Notes: a model not told the origin generated them from the sequence alone. A stretch of DNA of 64,000 nucleotides from an uncultured Collinsella sp. (GCA_902493985.1 CABURR010000003.1:7386-71385), one strand, 5' to 3'; shown: positions 33,300 through 44,632, counted from the first letter of the stretch. Numbers and translations are program-made.

Positions 33300-33316
33300 G
33301 TTCTTAAATGACTACT

Positions 33317-34798
<1,482 letters not shown>

Positions 34799-34803
34799 GG
34801 CAC

Positions 34804-37800
34804 TTACGCCTCCTTCTTGGTCGAAGCAACAGAGCTGGCAGCCACGGACGCAGCACCCGCAGCACCGCCCGCAACATCGAAGCGAGCAACATCCGCGTCA
34901 CTCGCGCGACCGGTCACAATGTCAAACGCCAGCTCCTCGGCCTGCGCATGCGTCTTGCCGACGGCCTCGGCGGCGGCGACAATCGCCAGCACGCGCTCGT
35001 ACTCGGTCGGAATGACCTTCACAAAGTGTTTGCTCATCGTCTCAAAGCTGTAGAGCAGCTTAATGCCGCGCGGGCTCTGCGTCACGTCCACGTGCTCCTG
35101 GATGAGCTCGCGAATCTGCGCCAGCTCGCCGGCCGTCGGGGCTTTAAGCTCAACGCTCTCGTGGTTCACACGGGCATCGAGCGTGCCGTATTGGTCAAAG
35201 ACATAAGCCACGCCACCCGTCATACCGGCGGCGAAGTTCTGCCCGACCTCGCCCAGGATGAGCGCCAGACCGCCCGTCATGTACTCGCAGCCATGGTTGC
35301 CGCAGCCCTCGACCACCACGGTGGCACCGGAGTTGCGTACGCCAAAGCGCTGGCCGGCCAGACCGTTGATGAAGCCGCGGCCGCTCGTAGCGCCAAAGAA
35401 CGCAACGTTGCCCACAATGATGTTCTCGTCGAACTTATAGGTCGCATGCGGGTTGGGGCGCACCGACACCTCGCCGCCCGAAAGGCCCTTGCCAAAGTAG
35501 TCGTTGGCGTCGCCGCACACGTTGAGCGTAATGCCACGCGGAAGGAACGCGCCAAAGCTCTGACCGGCTGAACCATCGCAATCGATGGTAATGGAGCCGG
35601 CGGGCAGGCCCTCGGGATGCGCCTTGGTCACCGCGTTGCCCAAAATGGTGCCCACGCAGCGGTTGACGTTGGCGATGTCGGCGCGGAAGCGAATCGGACG
35701 CAGGTGCGCACGGGCATCGGCCGTATAGGGCACAAACAACGTGGAGTCGAGCGTCTTGTCGAGCTCGCTGTCCGCAGCCATCTGGGGCAGGAAGTGACGG
35801 CCGTCGGCACCCGGGATGTGGGCACCAAACTCACAGGTCGCGCTCGCCAGCACGGGCGACAGATCCAGCAGGTTAGCCTTGCGGTTGCCCGGGACCTCGA
35901 TCTGGCGCAGGCACTCGGGATGGCCGACCATCTCGTCGACCGTGCGGAAGCCCAGGCTCGCCATGACCTCGCGCAACTGCTCGGCAACAAAGAGCATAAA
36001 GCGCTCGACGTGCTCGGGCTTGCCGCGGAAGCCACGACGCAGGCGGCAGTTTTGCGTAGCGATGCCGGCCGGGCAGGTATCCTGCTGGCAGTCGCGCTGC
36101 ATGAGGCAGCCCATAGAGATGAGCGGCATGGTCGCAAAGCCAAACTCCTCGGCGCCCAGCAGGCAGGCGACAGCAACATCGGTGCCGTCCATGAGCTTGC
36201 CATCGGCCTCGAGCACCACGCGCGAGCGCAGGCCGTTTTGCAGCAACGTCTGCTGGGCCTCGGCAAGGCCAAGCTCCAGCGGCAGGCCCGCATGCCAAAT
36301 AGAGTCGCGCGCAGCGGCACCCGTGCCGCCATTGTGGCCGCTGATCAAGATCTTGTCGGCGGCACCCTTGGCCACACCGGTGGCGATGGTGCCGACACCG
36401 GCCTCGCTGACCAGCTTGACCGACACGCGCGCGCCGGGGTTGGCATTCTTAAGGTCAAAGATCAGCTCTGCCAGGTCCTCGATGGAGTAGATGTCGTGGT
36501 GCGGCGGAGGCGAGATCAGGCCGATACCGGGCGTGGACTGACGGACTTCGGCGATCCAGGGGTAGACCTTCTTGCCGGGCAGGTGGCCGCCCTCGCCTGG
36601 CTTGGCGCCCTGGGCCATCTTGATCTGAATCTCGAAGGCGCTGCACAGGTAGCGGCTCGTCACGCCAAAGCGCGCGCTTGCCACCTGCTTGATGGCGGAG
36701 TTCTTGGAGTCACCGTTAGCCAGCGGGGTCTCGCGGCGCGGATCCTCGCCGCCCTCGCCGGAGTTGGAACGGCCGTGCAGGCGGTTCATGGCGATGGCCA
36801 TGCACTCGTGTGCCTCTTTGCTGATGGAGCCGTACGACATGGCGCCGGTGTTAAAGCGGCGGACGATGTTGAGCGCGGGCTCGACCTCGTCGAGTGCCAC
36901 CGGAGTGCGGCCGCTGGCATCAAAGTCCAGCAGGTCGCGCAGGCGCACGGCACGGCCGGTGCAGTGCAGGCGGGCGCTGTACTCCTTAAAGGTGTCGTAG
37001 CTGTCCTCACGGCAGGCGGTCTGCAGCAAGTAGACAGTCTGCGGATCGATAAGGTGATCCTCGCCGCCGAGCGGGCGCCACTTGGTCAGACCCAGCGTGG
37101 GCAGCTGATCGGGAGCCGGGCTCTTAAGGATAGCGAGCGCGGCATCGTAGCGCTCGTTTTGCTCGCGCTCGACGTCCTCGACGCCCATACCGCCCACACG
37201 GCTCACCGTGCCGGCGAAGTACGCGTTGACGAACTCCGGCGTAAAGCCCACGGCCTCGAAGATCTGCGCGGAGTGGTAGCTCTGCACCGTGGAGATGCCC
37301 ATCTTGGACATGATGGAGACGATGCCCGCCGTCGCGGCCTTGTTGTAATTGGCGATGCCCTGCTCGGCCGTCACGTCCAGGTCGCCGCGTGCCGCCAGAT
37401 TGCGGATGCACGCATGCGCGTTGTACGGGTAGATGCCGCTTGCGGAGTAGCCCACCAGCGCCGCAAAGTCGTGCGGAGACACGGCATCGCCGCACTCCAC
37501 CACGATATCGGCAAAGGTGCGCACACCGGCACGGATCAGGTGGTTGTGCACGCAGCCCACGGCGAGCAGCGACGGCACGGGTACCTCGCCCGCAGCGGCA
37601 CGGTCGCTCAGCACCACGATGTTCACGCCATCGCGAACCGCAGCCTCGACGTCTTCGGCAAGCTGCTTGAGCGCAGCCTGCAGCGCGCCCTCACCCGCGT
37701 CGCGGCGGTACACGGCACGGAACCGGCGGGTCTTAAAGCCAACACGGTCAATCGCGAAAATGCGGTCGAACTCCTCCTCGCTCAGCAGCGGGCGCTCCAG

Positions 37801-39501
37801 GCGCACCAGCTGGCAGGCCGTACGGGAGTCCTCGAGCAAGTTGCCGTGGTTGCCCAGGTAGAGCGTGGTCGAAGTCACCATGTGCTCGCGCAGGGCATCA
37901 ATCGGCGGATTCGTGACTTGGGCGAACAGCTGATAGAAGTAATCGAAGAACGAGCGCGTCTTCTTGGACAGGCAGGCCAGCGGCGCATCGATGCCCATCG
38001 AAGCGAGCGGTGCCTTGCCCTGCTGGGCCATAGGACGCACGACCTCGTCGACGTCATCCCAGTGGTAGCCGAGCTTGGCCATACGCACGGCGGCGGGCAC
38101 CTCGGCATCCTCGGCGGGCGCGGGCGCGGCGGGCTTGTCGAGCACGTCGACGGTCAGCGTCTCCTCGGCAATCCAGTCGCGGTAGGGCTTTTCCTTGGCA
38201 TAGCGGGCGCGCAGCTCGTCGTTGTAGATGACGCGCCCGCGGGCAAAGTCGACCTCGAGCATCTGGCCCGGTCCCAGGCAGCCGCTCGTCAGGATGTTCT
38301 CGGGGCTCACCTCGATGGTGCCCACCTCGCTTGCCAGCATAAAGCGACCGTCGCGCGTCACATAGTAGCGGGCGGGACGCAGGCCGTTACGGTCGAGGGC
38401 GGCACCCAGCGTGCGACCGTCGGTAAAGGCGATGGCGGCCGGACCGTCCCACGGCTCCATGAGCATGGACTGGTAAGCGTCGTAGGCGCGGCGCTCCTCA
38501 CTCAGGCTGTCGTTGTGGTCCCACGGCTCGGGCAGCAGCATGGATGCGGCACGCGTAAGCGGGCGACCGTTCATGACCAGGAACTCGAGCACGTTATCCA
38601 GAATCGCGGAGTCGGAACCCTCGCGGTTGATGATGGGCATCACGCGCTCAAGATCGTGCTGCAGCACGGGGCTGTACAGGTTGGGCTCGCGGGCGCGGAT
38701 CCAGTTGACGTTGCCCTTGAGGGTGTTAATCTCGCCGTTGTGGATGATAAAGCGGTTGGGGTGCGCGCGCTCCCAGCTGGGCGTGGTGTTGGTGGAGTAG
38801 CGCGAGTGGACGAGCGCCACGGCCGTCTTGACGGCGGCGTCGTTGAGGTCGATGAAGAAGCGGCGCATCTGCGTGGCGACCAGCATGCCCTTGTACACGA
38901 TGGTGCGCGAGCTCATGGAGCACACATAGAAGATCTTGTCGCGCAGGGCAAACTCGGCGTCGGCCTTCTTTTCGATGGTGCGGCGGCACACGTACAGGCG
39001 ACGCTCAAAGGCGTCGCCCGCCGGCGTGTCGTCGGGACGGCCCAGAAAGGCCTGCAGGATGGTAGGCATACAGGCGCGGGCCGTCTCGCCCAGGTCGTGC
39101 GGATCGACCGGCACCTCGCGCCAAAAGAGCAGCGGCACGCCGGCCTCGGCACAGCCCTCCTCAAACACGCGGCGGGCATCCTCTACGCCCTTGTCGTCCT
39201 GCGGGAAGAACAGCATGGCCACGCCATAGTCGCCCTCTGCCGGCAGAATCTGGCCGCACTTTTGGGCCTCTTTACGGAAAAAGTGATGCGGAACCTGGAA
39301 CAGGATGCCAGCGCCGTCGCCGGTGTTCTTCTCGAGTCCCGTGCCGCCGCGGTGCTCCAAGTTGACCAGAATGGACAGTGCATCGTCCAGAATCTGGTGA
39401 TGGCGCTCGCCGTTGATATCGGCAAGTGCGCCGATGCCACATGCATCGTGGTCGAATTCGGGGCGATAAAGGCCCTGCTGCTGAGCGGAATCTGCCTGCA
39501 T
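34804..39501 (-). CDS. gltB: Glutamate synthase large subunit
   Basis: A 1565-residue GltB, the usual full length. A 20-residue propeptide precedes the N-terminal glutaminase Cys21 (HDACGIG). Then come the central domain, the FMN-binding synthase domain (KPGEGGHLPGKKV, GHNGGTGAA), the [3Fe-4S] cysteines CLMQRDCQQDTC and the C-terminal beta-helix domain with many glycines (MTGGLALILGEVGQNFAAGM). It makes glutamate from glutamine-derived ammonia and 2-oxoglutarate. Start ATG at 39501. Operon with gltD. A minor gap: regulation is not visible in the sequence, though copy G of the repeat sits upstream. Confidence 0.97.
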   Translation of the reverse strand: MQADSAQQQGLYRPEFDHDACGIGALADINGERHHQILDDALSILVNLEHRGGTGLEKNTGDGAGILFQVPHHFFRKEAQKCGQILPAEGDYGVAMLFFPQDDKGVEDARRVFEEGCAEAGVPLLFWREVPVDPHDLGETARACMPTILQAFLGRPDDTPAGDAFERRLYVCRRTIEKKADAEFALRDKIFYVCSMSSRTIVYKGMLVATQMRRFFIDLNDAAVKTAVALVHSRYSTNTTPSWERAHPNRFIIHNGEINTLKGNVNWIRAREPNLYSPVLQHDLERVMPIINREGSDSAILDNVLEFLVMNGRPLTRAASMLLPEPWDHNDSLSEERRAYDAYQSMLMEPWDGPAAIAFTDGRTLGAALDRNGLRPARYYVTRDGRFMLASEVGTIEVSPENILTSGCLGPGQMLEVDFARGRVIYNDELRARYAKEKPYRDWIAEETLTVDVLDKPAAPAPAEDAEVPAAVRMAKLGYHWDDVDEVVRPMAQQGKAPLASMGIDAPLACLSKKTRSFFDYFYQLFAQVTNPPIDALREHMVTSTTLYLGNHGNLLEDSRTACQLVRLERPLLSEEEFDRIFAIDRVGFKTRRFRAVYRRDAGEGALQAALKQLAEDVEAAVRDGVNIVVLSDRAAAGEVPVPSLLAVGCVHNHLIRAGVRTFADIVVECGDAVSPHDFAALVGYSASGIYPYNAHACIRNLAARGDLDVTAEQGIANYNKAATAGIVSIMSKMGISTVQSYHSAQIFEAVGFTPEFVNAYFAGTVSRVGGMGVEDVEREQNERYDAALAILKSPAPDQLPTLGLTKWRPLGGEDHLIDPQTVYLLQTACREDSYDTFKEYSARLHCTGRAVRLRDLLDFDASGRTPVALDEVEPALNIVRRFNTGAMSYGSISKEAHECMAIAMNRLHGRSNSGEGGEDPRRETPLANGDSKNSAIKQVASARFGVTSRYLCSAFEIQIKMAQGAKPGEGGHLPGKKVYPWIAEVRQSTPGIGLISPPPHHDIYSIEDLAELIFDLKNANPGARVSVKLVSEAGVGTIATGVAKGAADKILISGHNGGTGAAARDSIWHAGLPLELGLAEAQQTLLQNGLRSRVVLEADGKLMDGTDVAVACLLGAEEFGFATMPLISMGCLMQRDCQQDTCPAGIATQNCRLRRGFRGKPEHVERFMLFVAEQLREVMASLGFRTVDEMVGHPECLRQIEVPGNRKANLLDLSPVLASATCEFGAHIPGADGRHFLPQMAADSELDKTLDSTLFVPYTADARAHLRPIRFRADIANVNRCVGTILGNAVTKAHPEGLPAGSITIDCDGSAGQSFGAFLPRGITLNVCGDANDYFGKGLSGGEVSVRPNPHATYKFDENIIVGNVAFFGATSGRGFINGLAGQRFGVRNSGATVVVEGCGNHGCEYMTGGLALILGEVGQNFAAGMTGGVAYVFDQYGTLDARVNHESVELKAPTAGELAQIRELIQEHVDVTQSPRGIKLLYSFETMSKHFVKVIPTEYERVLAIVAAAEAVGKTHAQAEELAFDIVTGRASDADVARFDVAGGAAGAASVAASSVASTKKEA

Positions 39502-39684
39502 CGCGATCCTCCCCTAGATATTTAGACAGTCAGTTGACTAGGCATACTAGGAGCATCGCCGGCCCGTTGTGTTTCCCACCCGTTTCGAAACAATCGCGTA
39601 ACGCGCGCCCTACGAGTGGACACCGCCGACCTCAAGGGCGACAACATAGGCCCCAAGTTCGGCCTGCAAACTCACCTCTTCAAA

Positions 39685-39743
39685 CGTCTCAATCTGTAAC
39701 ACCTAGACCCAATTTCCATCCCTAGTTGTTACAGATCAAGACA
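39685..39743. repeat. 59-bp palindromic repeat, copy G
   Basis: Arms 39685-39701 and 39727-39743, 25-base loop. In the divergent gltB-gpmA gap (39502-39881), which otherwise holds the gpmA promoter. Confidence 0.85.
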
Positions 39744-39800
39744 TTTCGGTAACCCCCCTTTCACCATCCTATTCAAATACAATAATTTTGTTAGTCTTGG

Positions 39801-39829
39801 TTAACTTTTGAGCCTAAAACGGGTATCCT
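39801..39829 (+). promoter_or_regulatory. Candidate gpmA promoter
   Basis: TTAACT (39801-39806) and TATCCT (39824-39829) with a 17-base spacer, 52 bases before the gpmA start. Confidence 0.45.
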
Positions 39830-39881
39830 TTGCGGCGTCAAACAAACGGCACGCATGCCGTGCCACATTAAGGAGGCCCCT

Positions 39882-40655
39882 ATGGCAAACCAGACAGACC
39901 GGCAGACGATCCAACTCGTCCTTATCCGCCACGGAGAGTCGGAGTGGAACAAACTCAACCTGTTCACCGGCTGGACCGACGTAGAGCTCACCGACACGGG
40001 CCGCGAAGAAGCCGCCGCAGGCGGTCGAGCCCTCAAAGAAGCCGGTTTCGACTTTGACGTCTGCTACACTTCGCGCCTCAAGCGCGCGATCCACACCCTC
40101 AACATCGTGCTCGGCCAAATGGATCGCGAGTGGCTGCCCGTCATCAAATCCTGGAAGCTCAACGAGCGCCACTACGGCGCGTTGCAGGGTCTCAACAAGG
40201 CCGATGCCGCGGCGGAGCACGGCGACGAACAGGTGCTCATCTGGCGCCGCTCCTTCGATATCTGCCCGCCGGCACTCGAGCCGAACGACGCGCGCGATCC
40301 CCACACCCAGGAGCAATACCGTGATGTCGCACCCGACCAGCTGCCCTACACCGAGTGCCTCAAGGACACGATAGCCCGTGCCTGGCCTTATTTCGAAGAC
40401 GAGATTCGCCCCCAGATGCTCGCCGGCAAGCGCGTACTCATCGCCGCACACGGCAACTCCCTGCGCTCTCTCGTCATGAAGTTCGAGCACCTCACGCCCG
40501 AGGAGATCCTCAAGGTCAACATCCCCACCGGCGTGCCGCTCGTTTACACCTTCGACACCGATTTCAACGTCCTCGACAAGCGCTACATCGGCGACCCGGC
40601 GACCATCGCCGCCAAGATCGACGACGTGGCCAACCAAGGCAAGGCGCGCAGGTAA
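39882..40655 (+). CDS. gpmA: 2,3-bisphosphoglycerate-dependent phosphoglycerate mutase
   Basis: A 257-residue GpmA. The catalytic motif LIRHGESEWNKLNLFTGW holds the phosphorylated histidine, with the second site SWKLNERHYGALQGLNK and the later HGNSLRSLV histidine. It interconverts 3- and 2-phosphoglycerate in glycolysis. Start ATG at 39882 has AGGAGG; ATG 39855 is possible but poor. Followed by the Nramp gene after 75 bases, with no clear terminator between. Confidence 0.97.
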   Translation: MANQTDRQTIQLVLIRHGESEWNKLNLFTGWTDVELTDTGREEAAAGGRALKEAGFDFDVCYTSRLKRAIHTLNIVLGQMDREWLPVIKSWKLNERHYGALQGLNKADAAAEHGDEQVLIWRRSFDICPPALEPNDARDPHTQEQYRDVAPDQLPYTECLKDTIARAWPYFEDEIRPQMLAGKRVLIAAHGNSLRSLVMKFEHLTPEEILKVNIPTGVPLVYTFDTDFNVLDKRYIGDPATIAAKIDDVANQGKARR

Positions 40656-40730
40656 CCCCAACCCAAACCCGACGCGTGGCGCCGCATGACCCAGATGCGA
40701 CGCCACGCCGCCCATACACAGGAGCGCACC

Positions 40731-41987
40731 ATGCTCAACCATCTCAAACAACACTTTGGCTCCCGACGCACCGGTGGTCACGGAGGCCTAGACATTGCGC
40801 GGCACATCGGCCCCGGGCTGCTCGTGACCGTCGGCTTTATCGACCCGGGCAACTGGGCCTCCAATATGGCCGCGGGCTCGCAGTTTGGCTACGCGCTGCT
40901 GTGGATCGTCACACTGTCCACGATTATGCTCATCGCGTTGCAGCACAACGCGGCGCACCTGGGCATCGCCACGGGCACCTGTCTTGCCGAGGCCACGACA
41001 CGCTACCTCCCCCGCATCGTGGGACGCGCGGTACTCGCCAGTGCCTACCTCGCGACCATCGCCACCGCTATGGCCGAGGTCCTGGGCGGCGCGATCGCGC
41101 TCCAGATGCTCTTTGGACTGCCCGTGCGCGCCGGCTGCGTCATCGTGGCCGCGGCATCGATGGCAATGCTCATGACGAACTCCTACAAGCGTGCCGAGCG
41201 CTGGATCATCGCCTTCGTCGGCGTGGTAGGACTCTCGTTTTTGGCCGAGCTTGCGCTAGTCAAGGTCGACTGGCCGCAAGCCGCCGCAAGCTGGATCACG
41301 CCCAGTATGCCCACTGGCTCTGCCGCGATTATCGTGAGTGTCCTGGGTGCGGTCGTTATGCCCCACAACCTTTTTCTGCACTCCGAGGTCATCCAATCCA
41401 TGCACTTCGAAGGCCAAGGCGAGCAAGTTATCGAGGAACGTCTGCGCTACGAGCTCTTCGACACGCTCTTTTCGATGGGCGTGGGCTGGGCAATCAACTC
41501 GGCCATGGTCATCCTGGCCGCAACGACCTTCTTTGCGCACGGCATTGTCGTAGACGACCTCGCAGTCGCAGCGGCCACGCTCTCCCCCATTCTGGGCCCG
41601 GCAAGCTCGGCCATCTTTGCGGTGGCACTGCTGTTTGCGGGTATATCGAGTAGTGTGACGGCGGGCATGGCGGCGGGCACCATCACCGCAGGCATGTTCG
41701 ACGAGGAATACGACATCCACGACCGACATTCCTCGATCGGGGTGGCGGCTTGTTTCGTCGGCGCAGTGGCGGCGTGCTTGGTCGTCCCGAATCCTTTTGA
41801 GGGTCTCATCTGGAGTCAGGCGCTGCTGTCGCTTCAGTTGCCGATTACGGTCTTTGTGCTCATACGACTCACCAGTTCGCCCCGCGTTATGGGCAAATAC
41901 GCCAACTCGCGCCCGCTCAACGCGCTGCTCGTAGGGATCGGCGTCATCGTGACGATTCTCGACATCGTGCTGCTAACGGGGATGTAA
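40731..41987 (+). CDS. mntH: Nramp family divalent metal transporter
   Basis: A 418-residue membrane protein with about eleven hydrophobic segments. The metal-site motif FIDPGNWASN in segment 1 (Asp, Pro, Gly, Asn) and VVMPHNLFLHS (with the metal-binding Met) in segment 6 identify Nramp proteins, importing Mn2+ or Fe2+ with protons. Start ATG at 40731 with CAGGAG. Metal choice is not certain from sequence: MntH is the best guess. No regulator such as MntR is adjacent. Confidence 0.9.
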   Translation: MLNHLKQHFGSRRTGGHGGLDIARHIGPGLLVTVGFIDPGNWASNMAAGSQFGYALLWIVTLSTIMLIALQHNAAHLGIATGTCLAEATTRYLPRIVGRAVLASAYLATIATAMAEVLGGAIALQMLFGLPVRAGCVIVAAASMAMLMTNSYKRAERWIIAFVGVVGLSFLAELALVKVDWPQAAASWITPSMPTGSAAIIVSVLGAVVMPHNLFLHSEVIQSMHFEGQGEQVIEERLRYELFDTLFSMGVGWAINSAMVILAATTFFAHGIVVDDLAVAAATLSPILGPASSAIFAVALLFAGISSSVTAGMAAGTITAGMFDEEYDIHDRHSSIGVAACFVGAVAACLVVPNPFEGLIWSQALLSLQLPITVFVLIRLTSSPRVMGKYANSRPLNALLVGIGVIVTILDIVLLTGM

Positions 41988-42015
41988 TTGGGATGGCGTG
42001 ACTGTCCAGATATAA

Positions 42016-42032
42016 CGTCTCAATCTGTAACA
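42016..42032. repeat. Half copy (H) of the 59-bp repeat
   Basis: Only the left arm CGTCTCAATCTGTAACA is present, directly past the Nramp gene; no right arm follows. Confidence 0.7.
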
Positions 42033-42065
42033 CGTGAGACCGTTTTAAACCGTCAGATAAATCAA

Positions 42066-42099
42066 AAGGGTCCCGGCCGAGAATTCGACCGGGACCCTT
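42066..42099. terminator. Bidirectional terminator, Nramp and rubredoxin genes
   Basis: AAGGGTCCCGG / CCGGGACCCTT, perfect 11-bp stem, 12-base loop, between convergent genes; A/T runs are short. Confidence 0.75.
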
Positions 42100-42139
42100 G
42101 GACAGAGCTACATGTTGTTGCAAGTCGTGTGTCTACGAG

Positions 42140-42283
42140 CTACTCCTCGACAAGCTCAAACTCATCGGGGCCGACGCCGCAGACCGGGCACACGTAGTCC
42201 TCGGGCAGCTCGGGCGTGTCGACCTCAACCTCGTAACCGCAAACGGTGCACACAAACTTATACGTCTTCTTCTCCTCAGCCAT
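42140..42283 (-). CDS. Rubredoxin-like protein
   Basis: A 47-residue protein with the rubredoxin iron ligands CTVCGYEVEV and CPVCGVGPDEF, i.e. two CxxC pairs around a short loop. Length is slightly below the usual 52-54 residues. Start ATG at 42283; a start at 42322 adds unrelated residues. It likely shuttles electrons, possibly to a peroxide or superoxide defence partner elsewhere; no such gene is next to it. The downstream gene is a flavin reductase in the same direction. Confidence 0.85.
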   Translation of the reverse strand: MAEEKKTYKFVCTVCGYEVEVDTPELPEDYVCPVCGVGPDEFELVEE

Positions 42284-42372
42284 GATGTTCTCCTCTCGAA
42301 CGCGACTGGTGATGTACTTCATTTATTAGTATAGATTCTCAATAATATAATGCAAGTATTTTTAGAACATTT

Positions 42373-42876
42373 CTAGCCTTGATATGAGGACGCCTTCGGA
42401 GGCGTCTTGCCCTTCAGGACCTTATGGTAGTAATCGTAGGTGAGCGGTGTCTCGTCGCTCAAGCGCTCGGCATCCTCAACCTCGCCGATAAACAGTAGAT
42501 GCGTGCCCACATCCACGGTGTCGATCAGACGGCAGCTAAACAGCGCTGCCGCGTGCTCGGGAACATAGGGCATACCCAGTGCGGTCTCGCGCGTCTCGTA
42601 CTTGGCAAACTTGTCGTAATCGCTGCTGGTGCGGAAGCCAAAATTGCCGATATAGAGCATGTCGGCGGTCTGGTCAATCACGGTCAGCGCAAAGGCCTTG
42701 GCAGATGCAATAACGCCAGACGTGACATTTTCCTTGTTCACGGCAACCGAAATACGCGGCGGCATGGACGTCACCTGCACCGCAGTGTTGATGACGCAGC
42801 CGGCGCGCAACCCTTCTGCCGCAGCGCTCACCACGTACAGACCGCTCGGCATGGTAAAGAACGCAGTTTTGTCCAT
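42373..42876 (-). CDS. Flavin reductase-like protein
   Basis: A 167-residue FMN-binding split-barrel protein of the flavin reductase type: MPSGLYVVSA near the start, INTAVQVTSMPPRISVAVNKENVT, and ADMLYIGNFGFRTSSDYDKF. These reduce FMN or FAD with NAD(P)H, or bind flavin in a flavodoxin-like electron path. Together with the rubredoxin downstream it may form a rubredoxin/flavin couple, which is inference. Start ATG at 42876 (GGGGAG upstream). Confidence 0.85.
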   Translation of the reverse strand: MDKTAFFTMPSGLYVVSAAAEGLRAGCVINTAVQVTSMPPRISVAVNKENVTSGVIASAKAFALTVIDQTADMLYIGNFGFRTSSDYDKFAKYETRETALGMPYVPEHAAALFSCRLIDTVDVGTHLLFIGEVEDAERLSDETPLTYDYYHKVLKGKTPPKASSYQG

Positions 42877-42927
42877 AACGATCACTCCCCTAGCTCGGGT
42901 TGGAACCTCATGAATGTATGTACCCAC

Positions 42928-42960
42928 AAAAAAGGCGGCACCCATAACGGACGCCGCCTT
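42928..42960 (-). terminator. Terminator of the smpB operon
   Basis: AAGGCGGC / GCCGCCTT stem with T-run on the minus strand (six Ts); 52 bases upstream of the flavin reductase start. Confidence 0.85.
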
Positions 42961-43003
42961 TGAGACATATGTGTCAGAACAGTAAGAAAGATGAGACGCC
43001 CGC

Positions 43004-43070
43004 AGTTGCGGTGAAATAGGGACTGAATAGCCCCTCAAACAGGCAAAACAGTCCGTATTCCACCGCAACT
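43004..43070. repeat. 67-bp palindromic repeat, copy 1
   Basis: 22-base arms (43004-43025, starting AGTTGCGGTGAAATAGGG; 43049-43070) around a 23-base loop, with two mismatches. Lies right after smpB. A second copy is at 56907-56973. Confidence 0.8.
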
Positions 43071-43082
43071 TATACAGAGTGC

Positions 43083-43553
43083 CTAGCGGTTGCGTTCCTT
43101 AAGGGCGCGGTCGATCTCGCGCTGAACGTCGCGCTTGGCCATGTCCTCGCGCTTGTCGTAGAGCTTCTTGCCGCGACCCAAACCCAGCAGCAGCTTTACG
43201 CGGCCGTCGGTATTAAAGTAGAGCTCCAACGGAACCAGCGCATAACCACGGTTGCGAAGTTTGCCGTCAAGAAAGTCGATCTCCTTGCGGTGCAGCAGCA
43301 GACGACGCCGACGGTCGGGATCGCGATTCCACACGCCACCATGGCTATAAGGGTGGATATGCAGGCCGACGAGCCAGCACTCCCCGCCGCGGATCAGCGC
43401 GAAGGTATCGGTAATCTGGCACGCGCGCTCGCGAATCGACTTGACCTCGGTGCCGCTCAGCTCAATACCGCACTCAAACGTCTCATCGATAAAGTACTCG
43501 TGATGTGCCGAGCGATTCTTGGAAATGAGCTTGCGTTCACGCTTACTGGGCAT
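43083..43553 (-). CDS. smpB: SsrA-binding protein
   Basis: A 156-residue SmpB: NRSAHHEYFIDETFECGIEL, GTEVKSIR, the HIHPYSHGG loop and the basic C-terminal tail. It binds tmRNA and delivers it to stalled ribosomes. Start ATG at 43553 overlaps the stop of the TPR gene by 11 bases, so the two are coupled. No ssrA gene was seen in the window. Confidence 0.96.
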   Translation of the reverse strand: MPSKRERKLISKNRSAHHEYFIDETFECGIELSGTEVKSIRERACQITDTFALIRGGECWLVGLHIHPYSHGGVWNRDPDRRRRLLLHRKEIDFLDGKLRNRGYALVPLELYFNTDGRVKLLLGLGRGKKLYDKREDMAKRDVQREIDRALKERNR

Positions 43554-44460
43554 CGCCGGCCTCCTTGGCGCCATCGGAACCCTTGCCCGTAGCTTCGCGC
43601 TTTGCCTTGCGCTCGGCATTGAGTTCGGCATCGCTCTCGCGCACCAGTTTGATAATCGCCGCGCAGGCTTCCTCGCCCACCAAGTCACGAGCACGCACCG
43701 TCAGGCGCGTCGCCTCCTGCTTGTCGCCGTCGCTTGCAGCATCGGTCGCGCACATAATCAGGCAGATGGCAATCTCGGCCGAAGGCGAGGTCGGAACGCC
43801 TTGCAGGGCCAGTTCACCCATCACGTGCTCGTCGCTCTCCTCGGCGGCATCCGGATAGGTAGTATGGATCTTGTTGAGCAGGCGCGTCGTATGCGCATCG
43901 TTGGGCGCCAGGCGCAGCGCCAGACGCGCGCAGCCCACGGCAGCCGAAATGTTCTCGGTCTCGGGCTCCAAGAAGTACTGTCCCAGATTGGCGTAAGCGC
44001 GGGCGGCGCACTTGCCATCGCTTGCACGCTCCAGCACCGAAAACGAGAGCGATGCCCATTCCTGCTTGTCTTCGAGTGCGCGGAACAGCTCGGCCAAATC
44101 CAAGCGATAGTTGCAGTTCATGGGGTCCCAACGCACAGCCTGCATCAGGGCATTGCGAGCGCTCACATAATCCTGCTGGCGAATGTAGGCAAACGCCATG
44201 TCAGAGTACAGGCGGTCAAACGGCACCTCGACCTGCACGAGCTCGCGCGGATCCTTCTCCACGCGGCGATAGGCCAAGCGCTCAAACTTGCTATCGAAGC
44301 TAAAGTATTGGCGCTTCTCCTCCGTCTTGCACTCGGCGTCGATATACTCCTCGGCGAGCTCCACCAGGCGCTCCAGCAGCGGCGTCGCCGTAGCCAGGTC
44401 GCCCTGCGCCAGATAGTTCTCGGCATACGTGATGTCTTGCAAGCTGATGGGCAGGTCCAT
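43543..44460 (-). CDS. TPR-like helical protein, unknown role
   Basis: A 305-residue helical protein with degenerate TPR-type repeats (AENYLAQGDLATATPLLERL; AFAYIRQQDYVSARNALMQA; AYANLGQYFLEPE). The C-terminus is charged (AERKAKREATGKGSDGAKEAG) and likely disordered. No signal or membrane segment. It immediately precedes and overlaps smpB, which hints at a link to ribosome quality control, but no function is known. Start ATG at 44460. Confidence 0.75.
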   Translation of the reverse strand: MDLPISLQDITYAENYLAQGDLATATPLLERLVELAEEYIDAECKTEEKRQYFSFDSKFERLAYRRVEKDPRELVQVEVPFDRLYSDMAFAYIRQQDYVSARNALMQAVRWDPMNCNYRLDLAELFRALEDKQEWASLSFSVLERASDGKCAARAYANLGQYFLEPETENISAAVGCARLALRLAPNDAHTTRLLNKIHTTYPDAAEESDEHVMGELALQGVPTSPSAEIAICLIMCATDAASDGDKQEATRLTVRARDLVGEEACAAIIKLVRESDAELNAERKAKREATGKGSDGAKEAGDAQ

Positions 44461-44518
44461 GACAACTCCTCGGTCCAGGCGGCAGACTCAACGCGCCTTA
44501 AACATCGGTCAATACACA

Positions 44519-44546
44519 AAACCCGGGTCTCTTACGAGGCCCGGGC
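44519..44546 (-). terminator. Terminator of the tRNA-Gln-Glu unit
   Basis: CCCGGGTCTC and GAGGCCCGGG form a 10-bp stem followed by TTTTG on the minus strand, just after tRNA-Glu. Confidence 0.8.
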
Positions 44547-44555
44547 GTTCAATTT

Positions 44556-44632
44556 TGGTAGCCCGTACCAGATTCGAACTGGTGATCTCCGCCTTGAGAG
44601 GGCGGCGTCCTAAACCGCTAGACGAACGGGCC
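44556..44632 (-). tRNA. tRNA-Glu (CTC)
   Basis: Cloverleaf on the minus strand, starting GGCCCGTTCGTC; anticodon loop CTCTCAA gives anticodon CTC. T arm GTTCGAATC is present and the 3' CCA is encoded. 77 bases including CCA. Confidence 0.95.

Noticed and set aside
35617..39525. 1302-residue plus-strand open frame across gltB
   Set aside because: Mirror of the gltB coding sequence; composition is low-complexity Val/Gly/His/Arg and no motif is seen.
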